Shown here: positions 9,953 to 17,995 of the stretch, one piece after another
Numbering within the stretch: the first letter of the stretch is position 1
Layout: every line of letters starts with the position of its first letter
Assembly (NCBI RefSeq): GCF_022012395.1
Contig: NZ_JAKLTQ010000006.1
Location: 1-64,000 of the forward strand
Reading direction: 5' to 3'
DNA from: Arthrobacter hankyongi
GTDB lineage: Bacteria; Actinomycetota; Actinomycetes; Actinomycetales; Micrococcaceae
DNA: 64,000 nt
Program-made: the position numbers and the translations under genes
The notes under the pieces: generated by a model
Told to the model about the DNA's origin: nothing
The model's input: the letters and a program-made list of their open reading frames with translations, nothing else
The model's database searches: none

Positions 9953-11496
9953 GCCTGTACCTCGAAAGAGCTTGGCACCGGGAAATACTCGGTGAGGAAG
10001 TCCTGCACCATCCGGTCCAGGTCCTCAGGATCAAGCCCCGAACTGTCCACCTCGTTGAGGCAGAAAACGTCTGCGTTGCGGTCCCGGAGCAGCCGCAGAA
10101 GCTTACCCTGCGCGGAGGGCTGGGAAATGTCGCAATAGCGGTAGCTCAGTCGTCCCGGCACCGTGGTGCCGGACAGGTAGCCGTAATAGTGTGCCAGCGC
10201 CGAGGCCACCGAGATGTCCTCGGGAGTGCGGAACTTCGCCGACGTCGTCGCGCGGATCTGCTCCGGGAACTGCCGTTCGATCCCGGCCAGGGTGCTCACC
10301 CGTTCCGGGTGCGCCACATGCTGGAATTTGTAGGCGATCGTCCGGCCGAAAGCCTGCTCGAGCAACGCGCGGTTCCGGCGGACCGCGCTGTCCACCGGGA
10401 GGTCCGCCGGATTGTCCGGCCCGAAGTCCACCGTTTTACTGGACAGATACATCCTGGTCAGGCCGTTTCCCAGGAAGAACAGCTCCGGGTCCACATGGCG
10501 ACCGAAGAAGACATCATCATTCAAATAGAGAAAATGCTCGCTCAGGCCACGAATGCGATGCAGTTGGGCTTCGATAGCGTGTGAGTTGAAGGTGGGAAGC
10601 ACCCCGGGGTCCGCGAAGATCTCCCGATGGTGCACCAGTGTGATCCGCGGGTTGTCCCGGTCCAGCCAGTCCGGGATTTGCCCGGCCGTGACCAGGTAGA
10701 CGTGGTTGATCCACGGGGCGAAATAGTCCAGCGAGCGCAGCGAGAAGCGCAGCTCGTCATGGGACCGGAAGCGGGCGTCGTTTGCGGAGTATTCGCTGTA
10801 CCGGCTGCCGCCGGCTCCTGCGGCGACCGCCTGCCGCCACGCTTCGGCCTTCCGTGCGGCCCAGGCCGGATCCGTGCCATCCACCCAGGTGTAGACGGCA
10901 TCGATGGGAAAGGTGACGTCCGAATACCAGGGCAGGCTCCGGCCGGGGCCTGCGGCCGGGCTCACGACGCAACCGTGGCGTTGGTCGGCCAGGACCAGCC
11001 CGCCGGCCTCCAAGGCCTCGAAGAAGGTTAGCGGCGCGTCCGGCACCGGTTTGGCATCCGCGACAGGGTGCGGGCCGTCCCCGGCGCTGGACAGCAGGTA
11101 GACGGCCCTGCCTTCGGCGGCCTGCGCCACCGCCTCCACCGCCTGCTGCAGCCGCTCCGGGGCGATGCCCAAGGTGGGCGCTCCGCCAGGCAGCGTCTCG
11201 TCCCGGAAGGCAATGCCTGCGGCCTCGAGGGCTCCCGCTACCAATGCCCGATTGTCCACGATGGCCTGCGCCGCGCTGAACCGTGGCACGGAACGTGCCG
11301 GCAGCAATCCCCCCGCCACCGATACGGCGGCCTCGCCCTCAGTGAGACCGGTGTGCTGAACCCGCAGCCGCGTGTGGTCCACGGCCTTCTTCAGGCCGCG
11401 CTGCATTCCCGTCCTTCCGTACGCCAGGTTGAACAGGGTCCGGACCATGGGCCTCGGAAGCGTGCGCGCGGCCCACCCCCGCACCTCAGCGATCAT
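9949..11496 (-). CDS. Stealth-family sugar-1-phosphate transferase
   Basis: A 515-residue protein with the four conserved Stealth regions: CR1 at FPIDAVYTWVDGTD (about 195-210), CR2 at DELRFSLRSLDYFAPW through FLYLNDDVFFG (about 245-335), CR3 around FQHVAHPERVS (about 395) and CR4 near the C-terminus (CLNEVDSS). Stealth enzymes transfer hexose-1-phosphate from nucleotide sugars and create phosphodiester-linked capsule or wall polymers. It is upstream of and overlaps the TagF-like gene by four bases, so the pair probably builds one mixed sugar-phosphate/polyol-phosphate polymer. The first 190 residues have no motif I recognise. Confidence 0.92.
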   Translation of the reverse strand: MIAEVRGWAARTLPRPMVRTLFNLAYGRTGMQRGLKKAVDHTRLRVQHTGLTEGEAAVSVAGGLLPARSVPRFSAAQAIVDNRALVAGALEAAGIAFRDETLPGGAPTLGIAPERLQQAVEAVAQAAEGRAVYLLSSAGDGPHPVADAKPVPDAPLTFFEALEAGGLVLADQRHGCVVSPAAGPGRSLPWYSDVTFPIDAVYTWVDGTDPAWAARKAEAWRQAVAAGAGGSRYSEYSANDARFRSHDELRFSLRSLDYFAPWINHVYLVTAGQIPDWLDRDNPRITLVHHREIFADPGVLPTFNSHAIEAQLHRIRGLSEHFLYLNDDVFFGRHVDPELFFLGNGLTRMYLSSKTVDFGPDNPADLPVDSAVRRNRALLEQAFGRTIAYKFQHVAHPERVSTLAGIERQFPEQIRATTSAKFRTPEDISVASALAHYYGYLSGTTVPGRLSYRYCDISQPSAQGKLLRLLRDRNADVFCLNEVDSSGLDPEDLDRMVQDFLTEYFPVPSSFEVQA

Positions 11497-11581
11497 GCGC
11501 CTCCATCCCCTGCTCAGTCCGGTACTCCCTCTGCAGGAATACTAGGCTGGTAATTAGTCCCACGGAAAGCAGGAAAACCCC

Positions 11582-12778
11582 TTGACCTTTGCCGCCACCA
11601 CCCGCCGCTCCTTGGAGCTGGTCCGCGATCGTGCCGCCGGCACGCTGCTGGAGCGCCGGGTTCGGGCCCGGCTCGCCGCCGCCAACGCCGGTGCCCCGGA
11701 CCGGTTCGACTGCGTGGTCTACTTCGCCGACGGCGCCGCCAGCGCCTATCAGGTCCGCCAGTGGCTGCAGCCATTGGCGGAGCTCGCCCAAACGCATCCG
11801 GTCGCTGTGCTGGTGCACCGGCCGACGACGGCGGCCGCGCTGCTACCGGATTCCCCGCTGCCGGTGTTCCTGACCACCGGCATTGGGCAGGTGGAGAACT
11901 TCATGAACTCCCACGGCGTCAGGCTGGTGTTCTATGTGAACAACAACCGGGACAATTTCACCGTCCTGCGCCTGGCCAGCCCAGTCCACGTGCACCTGAG
12001 CCACGGTGAAAGCGACAAGATCTCGATGGCGTCCAACCAACTCAAGGCCTACGACTACGCCTTCATCGCGGGAACCGCCTCCCGCGAACGCATCCTTGGA
12101 AACTTGCACCGGATGGACCCAGCAAAGCTGGTAGAGGTCGGCCGGCCTCAACTGGACATTCCGGTGCGGGACGCCCGTCCCTACGACGGCAGCCGGGCGA
12201 CCGTACTGTATGCACCCACTTGGGAAGGGGACCGGCCGGCAATGTCCTACGGTTCGGCGGCTAGCCACGGCATCGCCCTGACCAAGGCCCTGCTGGCCGA
12301 CCCGCGGTACCGGCTTATCTTCCGGCCTCATCCGCGCACCGGCGTGCGCCTAGGCGCACACAGGGCCGCGGTGCATGAAATCAACGCCCTGATGAGGAAA
12401 GCGCAGCAGCAGGATCCCGGAGCCGGGCATCTTCTGGACAAGCGCCCCGACGTCGCCACCGCCATGGCTGAAGCGGACGTGTGCATTTGTGATATTTCGG
12501 CGGTGGCTATGGATTGGCTGCCGTACGCCAAACCTTTGCTGGTTACCCGGCCGGTGGATCCGGAAGCCGAAATCCAAAATAGCGGCGTCACCGCCGTCGT
12601 CCCACTGCTGGATGCGGAGGATGCCGGGGACGTCCCCGGCATCCTCGCAGGGATGTTGGCCCGGCCCGTACCGGAGGCGCAGCGGGCCCTTGTGGAACAC
12701 CATTTCGGCGACACCGCGCCCGGGGCCGCAAGCCGGCGCTTCGCCTCGGCGGTGGAGCAGGTGCTGCAAGCCGGCTGA
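11582..12778 (+). CDS. CDP-glycerol glycerophosphotransferase family protein (short)
   Basis: A 398-residue protein, essentially one Glyphos_transf domain without membrane segments. Motifs: HLSHGESDKISM (about 140), VEVGRPQLDIP (about 185), LYAPTWEGD (about 212), IFRPHPRTG (about 245) and CDISAVAMDWL (about 302). The start is TTG at 11582, preceded by AGGA at about 8 bases spacing; no good ATG exists near the domain start. It is divergent from the Stealth/TagF pair, leaving under 90 bases between them for two promoters. Likely transfers a polyol-phosphate to the wall polymer; donor unknown. Confidence 0.85.
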   Translation: MTFAATTRRSLELVRDRAAGTLLERRVRARLAAANAGAPDRFDCVVYFADGAASAYQVRQWLQPLAELAQTHPVAVLVHRPTTAAALLPDSPLPVFLTTGIGQVENFMNSHGVRLVFYVNNNRDNFTVLRLASPVHVHLSHGESDKISMASNQLKAYDYAFIAGTASRERILGNLHRMDPAKLVEVGRPQLDIPVRDARPYDGSRATVLYAPTWEGDRPAMSYGSAASHGIALTKALLADPRYRLIFRPHPRTGVRLGAHRAAVHEINALMRKAQQQDPGAGHLLDKRPDVATAMAEADVCICDISAVAMDWLPYAKPLLVTRPVDPEAEIQNSGVTAVVPLLDAEDAGDVPGILAGMLARPVPEAQRALVEHHFGDTAPGAASRRFASAVEQVLQAG

Positions 12779-13073
12779 GGCTCTCCCTGTTGCCTCATGG
12801 AAGGGACTCTGGGGGATCAGGCGTTCCAGACCCGGTTGACGGCGGGCCTGATGCGCTCTTATAGGCCAGTGCCTCCTTATTCGTCACTGCTTGTCTCTAC
12901 GCAATTGTCAGCTCCATGAAAATGGGCATAACCGCAGCGGGGACCCCGGTCCGGACACCACCCCATACGCGGAGGTTGTCTATGAGTCAACGCGAGGTGT
13001 TGTCCCATCGCAGCCCGAAGGGTAGGGTACGGGCAATATCGCATCTGGGGCTGCAGACTGATTCGGGGGAATC
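12779..13073. other. Intergenic region before the CotH gene
   Basis: About 295 bases with no coding pattern that I can support. It has a few T-rich patches (around 12870-12900), and its last 75 bases hold the promoter candidate for the CotH-like gene. Confidence 0.5.
13000..13028 (+). promoter_or_regulatory. Candidate promoter of CotH-like kinase gene
   Basis: TTGTCC at 13000-13005, a 17-base spacer, and TAGGGT at 13023-13028. The -10 lies 45 bases before the ATG. The same TAGGGT -10 occurs before the first GH25 gene and before the deacetylase gene. Confidence 0.5.
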
Positions 13074-14711
13074 ATGAAAAGGCTGTTTTCGGCTGCTGCA
13101 ATAGTTTCTTTGTCGCTCGGTTTGGTGGTTTTGCCGCCCTCGCTGCCGCAGGCCAGCGCGGCTACCGCAACGTTGGTCATTGCCGACGGCGGACCGGGGA
13201 CCGAAGCCCAGGCGACCACTCAGTTCACTCCGGCAGTTTCGGGCCAGGCTGTCAAACTGCAAGTGAAAACGATCGTCACCTCCATGACCACTGAAGTGAC
13301 GTCCTCGACTTGGAAGACGGTTGCCACTGGCACCCAGGATGCCAGTGGCAAGGCGACCCTTAGCATCTCCAATCCGCTGGAGGTCAAGCACGAGTACCGT
13401 GCGGTGAGCGGCACCGGCAGCACCGAAGCGGTCTCCGGCACTGTTAATTACGCGGTCAAGACCGCCACCAAGAAGACCGGGCTTCCCGTGGTGTACCTCA
13501 ACACCAACGAGGGCACATCGATCAGCACCCGCAGCCGCTACTTCGAAGGCCGGTTTGCCATTAAGACCGGGGCCGGCTGCGCTGCTGTCCCGTCGCAGTT
13601 GGCGGCGGCCAAGGGGCGGGGCAACTCGTCATGGACCTTCGATAAGAAGTCATACACGGTCAAACTCGACAAGAAGGTTGATCTGTGCGGGATGGGCGCC
13701 AGCAAGAAATGGGCTCTGGTGGCGAACCACTACGACAAGTCGCTGCTGCGCAACTCGCTCGCCGGCTTCATCGGCTCGAAGATGACGAAGCTGGCCTGGA
13801 CCCCCAAATCCCAGCCGGTGGATCTCTACATCAACGGTTCCTACCGCGGTTCGTACCTGCTGATAGAGCGGATTGCAGTCACCGATCCGGCCAAGAAGAA
13901 GCCGGGGGATGCGGTCCGGGTCAGCGTGCCGGAACTGGATTCGAGCTCCGGCAACAAGACCGGCGGCTACGTCCTCGAGTGGGATTTCCGCAAGGGTGCC
14001 GACCACAACGTGACGGTCGGCAAACACGGCTATGTGGGCATTAAGGAACCCGAAAACGATTATGACGAAGCCGGCAAGGATACCGGAAAGGGCATCACAG
14101 CGGCGCAGATCAAATACATCGACGGATATCTTGATGCCGCGGACAAGGCGCTGTTCGGCAAAAACTTCAAGTCCTCCACCGAAGGCTGGCGAAAATACAT
14201 CAGCCTGCCCTCCGCCGTCGACTATTACATCGCCATGGAACTCATGAAGCCCCTCGACGGCAACATGTATGCCAGCGTCTACATGTACAAGAAAGCCGAT
14301 GGGAAGCTGTATTTCGGGCCGTTGTGGGACTTTGATATTTCCGCTGGGAACGCCGACCGGGGTGGAAAGCTGGAAACCACGAACACCTGGTACCTCCGCG
14401 ATCCGCTAAAGATCGCCGCACGGCAGTCTGCGGACACCTGGTTCAACCGACTGAATGACGATCCCGGTTTCCGGAAGGCGGTCAGCAAGCGCTGGACGCA
14501 GGTTCACGCCGAGCTGAAGAAGAGTGATTCCTACCTGACCAGCCAAAGCAAGCTGATTTCGAAATCCGCCGCGGCAAACTTCAAGCTGTGGAACGTCAAG
14601 GAGAAGCTCCGCGACTACCACATCGTCAAGGGCTCCTGGTCGAAGGAAGTCAGCTACCTGCGCAGTTGGCAAAAGAGCCGGATCAGCTGGATGAACAGCC
14701 AGTACAGGTAG
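13074..14711 (+). CDS. Secreted CotH-type protein kinase family protein
   Basis: A 545-residue protein with a Sec signal peptide (residues 1-29, ending ASA), a small beta domain (about 30-135) and a CotH kinase domain (about 140-545). CotH signatures are GRGNSSWTFDKKSYTVKLDK (about 180-200), GASKKWALVANHYDKSLLRN, VDLYINGSYRGSYLLIERI (about 243-261) and the Asp-rich GPLWDFDISAGN (about 414-425), which carries the metal-binding Asp residues. CotH of Bacillus phosphorylates spore coat proteins; this genus does not sporulate, so the substrate must differ. Location next to wall-polymer genes points to an extracellular wall or polymer substrate (inference). Start ATG at 13074 gives the signal peptide directly. 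Confidence 0.88.
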   Translation: MKRLFSAAAIVSLSLGLVVLPPSLPQASAATATLVIADGGPGTEAQATTQFTPAVSGQAVKLQVKTIVTSMTTEVTSSTWKTVATGTQDASGKATLSISNPLEVKHEYRAVSGTGSTEAVSGTVNYAVKTATKKTGLPVVYLNTNEGTSISTRSRYFEGRFAIKTGAGCAAVPSQLAAAKGRGNSSWTFDKKSYTVKLDKKVDLCGMGASKKWALVANHYDKSLLRNSLAGFIGSKMTKLAWTPKSQPVDLYINGSYRGSYLLIERIAVTDPAKKKPGDAVRVSVPELDSSSGNKTGGYVLEWDFRKGADHNVTVGKHGYVGIKEPENDYDEAGKDTGKGITAAQIKYIDGYLDAADKALFGKNFKSSTEGWRKYISLPSAVDYYIAMELMKPLDGNMYASVYMYKKADGKLYFGPLWDFDISAGNADRGGKLETTNTWYLRDPLKIAARQSADTWFNRLNDDPGFRKAVSKRWTQVHAELKKSDSYLTSQSKLISKSAAANFKLWNVKEKLRDYHIVKGSWSKEVSYLRSWQKSRISWMNSQYR

Positions 14712-14719
14712 CCGGCACG

Positions 14720-14742
14720 GCTCCCTGTTTCCGGTGGGGAGC
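14720..14742 (+). terminator. Hairpin after the CotH gene
   Basis: GCTCCC at 14720-14725 pairs with GGGAGC at 14737-14742, starting 9 bases after the stop. There is no T-run, so termination is uncertain. Confidence 0.3.
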
Positions 14743-14799
14743 GGCGAGTAGACTGACCGGCACACCGAACCTGGGCAGTGACCTTCGTCAGGAGCCACC

Positions 14800-16914
14800 A
14801 CGACAGATCAGCCAACACTCCGGACCGGAGCCGAACAGGATTCCGGCAACACGCCCCGCGCGGCCGGCTTCCGGCAGGACATCCAAGGCGTGCGCGCGCT
14901 CGCCGTGTCCATGGTGGTGGCCTACCATCTCTGGCCGGGCGCGCTGACCGGTGGGTTCGTGGGTGTGGATGTCTTCTTTGTCATCTCCGGCTACCTGATG
15001 ACGGCGCATCTGCTCGGCAGGCAGCCGCGGACGGGACGGGACCTGCTCCAGTTCTGGGCCCGGCGCATCCGCCGGCTGTTGCCGGCAGCTTTCGTTGTCC
15101 TCGCCGCGACGGCGGTGGGCTCGAGGGTGCTGACCCCGTCCACCCAGTGGGAGGACAACGCCCGGCAGATCGTCGGCTCGGCGCTGTACGTGCAGAACTG
15201 GCTGCTGGCCGGTAGTTCGGTGGACTATCTGGCCAGCGACAATGCCCCCACGCCCGTCCAGCACTTCTGGTCCCTGTCCGTGGAAGAGCAGTTCTACCTG
15301 GGCTGGCCGGTGTTGCTGCTGGCGCTCTTCGCGGTGGCCCGCAAACGGCGGCACCGTCCGGCGGTGGCGCTGCGCTGGACGGTGGCGGGGGTGATTGCTG
15401 TTTCCCTTGCCTTCTCCGTCTTGGCTACCGCGGTCGAGCCGGCGAGCGCCTATTTCATTACTCCAACGCGGATCTGGGAACTGGCCGCAGGAGGCTTCGT
15501 GGCCACCCTTGCGCCGTTGGCCGCCACCCGCCTGCCGCAGCCGGCGACGGCGGTGCTTGCCTGGACGGGCATGGCGGCCATCCTGCTGGCGGGGAGCGGC
15601 TACTCCGCCCGGACGCCCTTCCCCGGCTATGCGGCCCTGTTGCCGGTACTGGGTACCGCGCTGGTGGTCCTGGCCGGCACCAGCCGGACGTACTCTCCCA
15701 CCGGCATCCTGCGGCTGCGGCCGGTACAGTGGCTCGGGGATGCGTCCTATTCGATCTACCTGTGGCATTGGCCGCTCCTAGTGCTGCTGCCCGGGCTGTT
15801 CGGCCCGGGGCTGCCGAGCCAGCTGGCCGTCCTGGCCCTGACGCTGGTGCTTTCGGCCTTGACGAAAACCTATGTGGAAGACAGGTTCCGGCTGTCCCTG
15901 CCGTCGGCCCGGCTGCTGCCCAGCTACCGTTTCGCCGCCGCCGGCATGGCCGTGGTGGTCCTGCTGGGCGGCGCCCAATTGGTGGAGGTCGGCTATCGCC
16001 AGCAGCTGGCGGCCAGCCAGCTGGCGGCCGTGACGCAGAGCCGCAAGCCCTGCATCGGTGCAGCGGCGGCAGCACAGGGATTCAAACAGTGCCCGCCGGA
16101 TCCGAAGGCCGAGCTCGTCCCGGAACCGGCACTGGCCAAAAAGGACCTGCCGGACGCCTACCGGGACGGCTGCTGGGCGGAGGACGACTTCCTGGACCGG
16201 CCGGTCTGCACCTACGGCAACGGGCCCGTCCGGATCGCCCTGGTGGGGAATTCCCACGCCGGACACTGGCTGCCTGCCCTGCAGGCCCTGGCTCGGCGCC
16301 ACGGATGGACCATCAGCACCTTCCTGGTCTCCCGGTGCAACGTCACCAATGCCCCGCTGGAGCTGGGTACCGAAGCTAGGACGCAGAACTGCCTGGACTA
16401 CGGGGACTGGGTCATGGAACAGACCAACGGCGGCAAGTTCGACCTGGTCATCACCTCCGAACGGCAGTCCGTCCCGGTGCAGGGCGAAAGCTGGGGCACC
16501 ACCCGGATACCCGCCGTCGCCGGTTACGCCTCCTATTTGAAGCAGTGGGCCAAGGCGGGCACCCGCGTGCTGGTGATCAAGGACCCACCCTATCCAGGCA
16601 GCAGGATCAGCAACATTCCAGACTGCCTGGCCGCGCATTCCGGCAACCCCGCCGCCTGCGCCGGGACGCCGTCCAGCTGGCATTGGATGGACCCGCTGGA
16701 CGAGGCGGCCCGTAAGGTGTCCCTGCCGGGCATCAGCCGGGTGGATCTGGACAAGTATTTCTGCACCGGTGGCGTCTGCCCGGCGGCAATCGGCTCGGTG
16801 GTCGCCTACCGCGATGGTTCCCACATCACCGCCACCTACGCCTCGTCGCTGGCCCCGTACCTAGCCAAGCCGATCGACAAGGCCCTCTCGGCTGCCCGCC
16901 CCGGAACAAGGTAG
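14800..16914 (+). CDS. Acyltransferase 3 / SGNH-type O-acetyltransferase, probable ACG start
   Basis: OafA/YrhL-type protein: an acyltransferase-3 membrane domain (about ten helices, residues 30-370) with FRQDIQGVRALAV, the catalytic His in VVAYHLWPG and GVDVFFVISGYL, then a periplasmic-side SGNH domain with ALVGNSHAGHW (Ser nucleophile; Asn where Asp is usual) and YRDGSHIT (Asp/His). It transfers acetyl groups to exported glycans. The first in-frame ATG/GTG/TTG is GTG at 14890, but that cuts inside the conserved FRQDIQG block. The frame is open back to a stop at 14779, and CAGGAG at 14789-14794 sits five bases before an ACG at 14800. Starting there gives a normal N-terminus (704 residues). 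Confidence 0.8.
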   Translation, partial: TTDQPTLRTGAEQDSGNTPRAAGFRQDIQGVRALAVSMVVAYHLWPGALTGGFVGVDVFFVISGYLMTAHLLGRQPRTGRDLLQFWARRIRRLLPAAFVVLAATAVGSRVLTPSTQWEDNARQIVGSALYVQNWLLAGSSVDYLASDNAPTPVQHFWSLSVEEQFYLGWPVLLLALFAVARKRRHRPAVALRWTVAGVIAVSLAFSVLATAVEPASAYFITPTRIWELAAGGFVATLAPLAATRLPQPATAVLAWTGMAAILLAGSGYSARTPFPGYAALLPVLGTALVVLAGTSRTYSPTGILRLRPVQWLGDASYSIYLWHWPLLVLLPGLFGPGLPSQLAVLALTLVLSALTKTYVEDRFRLSLPSARLLPSYRFAAAGMAVVVLLGGAQLVEVGYRQQLAASQLAAVTQSRKPCIGAAAAAQGFKQCPPDPKAELVPEPALAKKDLPDAYRDGCWAEDDFLDRPVCTYGNGPVRIALVGNSHAGHWLPALQALARRHGWTISTFLVSRCNVTNAPLELGTEARTQNCLDYGDWVMEQTNGGKFDLVITSERQSVPVQGESWGTTRIPAVAGYASYLKQWAKAGTRVLVIKDPPYPGSRISNIPDCLAAHSGNPAACAGTPSSWHWMDPLDEAARKVSLPGISRVDLDKYFCTGGVCPAAIGSVVAYRDGSHITATYASSLAPYLAKPIDKALSAARPGTR

Positions 16915-16927
16915 CGCGGACCCGGTG

Positions 16928-17992
16928 ATGAGACAGGACATCAACCGCCTGCGCGGGGCTCCGCCCGCGGGACGCGTCCGCCAGACCTGGATCGACCAGG
17001 CCCGCTGGGCTGCCATTGTCCTGGTAGTGGCCGGCCACGCAGTTGGCCTGCTGCGCGGCAGCAGCCTCTTGGCCGTCATGGTGTCCAACTACGTCTACAT
17101 GTTCCACATCCCCGTCCTGATCCTGCTGGCTGGCTGGGGTGCCAGGCGCATCGAGGCCAGCGGCCGGAACCTGGCGAAAATCTGGTGGCAGCTGCTGCTC
17201 CCCTGCCTCTTGTTCCAACTGGTGGCCTTCGCGGTGAACTACACGTTCGAAGGCACCCTCCCCAGCTGGAAGTTTGCCGAGCAGACCTTCGGCCTCTGGT
17301 TCCTGGTGGCGCTGGCGGCGTGGCGGCTGGCCGGGCCGTGGTTCCGGGGGCTGCCCGGCGCAGTGCCGATCGCCGTGGTCCTGGCCCTGGCGGCGGGACT
17401 GAGCCCGGACATTGGCGGATTCCTCTCGCTGTCCCGGATCCTGGTCTTCCTGCCCTTGTTCCTAGCCGGGCCGTGGATCGTGGAACGTGTGGCTGCCTGG
17501 CGCGGCCTGTGGCCGACGCGGTTGGCCGGGGCGGCGGTGCTGGCCTCCGGAGCGGTGGTCGTAGCGGTCCAGGGCAGGGACTTCTGGCGCCAGCCATTCC
17601 TGGGTGACGCAGGCTATGAGGAACTCGGCCTGGGCAGTCTCGAGGGCATGCTGGTCCGCCTGGTGGTCTTGGTGGTGGGCACGGCGATGGCTGCCGGGTT
17701 CATGCTCGTGCTGCCCGGCAGCCCGGGAGCCCCATCGCGCCTGGGCAGCCGGACAGCCGAGGCAGGCCGGCACACCATGTATCCGTACCTGCTCCACCTG
17801 CCGCTGCTGACCATCGTCGGAGCGTCCTCGCTGGTACAGCTGGGCCAGCCCACGGCCCGCACGCTGGTGTTCCTCGCCGCATCCGTGCTGTTCTGTGTCG
17901 CGGCGGTCAGCCGGCCGGTCCGGTTCATAGCGCAGGTACTGGTGGAACCGCACAACCTAATCCGGGCCGCGGTGCGTCCCCGGGGCGCTTGA
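16928..17992 (+). CDS. Acyltransferase family membrane protein (fucose 4-O-acetylase-like)
   Basis: About 354 residues with roughly ten hydrophobic helices. It opens with RQTWIDQARWAAIVLVVAGH, where the His of AGH is the catalytic residue of acyltransferase-3 enzymes, and later YVYMFHIPVLILLAGW. There is no SGNH domain, as in WcaF/OatA-short or fucose 4-O-acetylase relatives. It lies 13 bases behind the previous acyltransferase and is probably co-transcribed. GTG at 16925 immediately precedes ATG at 16928; the ribosome site is weak for either. The protein at 58428-59477 is a paralog. Confidence 0.82.
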   Translation: MRQDINRLRGAPPAGRVRQTWIDQARWAAIVLVVAGHAVGLLRGSSLLAVMVSNYVYMFHIPVLILLAGWGARRIEASGRNLAKIWWQLLLPCLLFQLVAFAVNYTFEGTLPSWKFAEQTFGLWFLVALAAWRLAGPWFRGLPGAVPIAVVLALAAGLSPDIGGFLSLSRILVFLPLFLAGPWIVERVAAWRGLWPTRLAGAAVLASGAVVVAVQGRDFWRQPFLGDAGYEELGLGSLEGMLVRLVVLVVGTAMAAGFMLVLPGSPGAPSRLGSRTAEAGRHTMYPYLLHLPLLTIVGASSLVQLGQPTARTLVFLAASVLFCVAAVSRPVRFIAQVLVEPHNLIRAAVRPRGA

Positions 17993-17995
17993 GGC

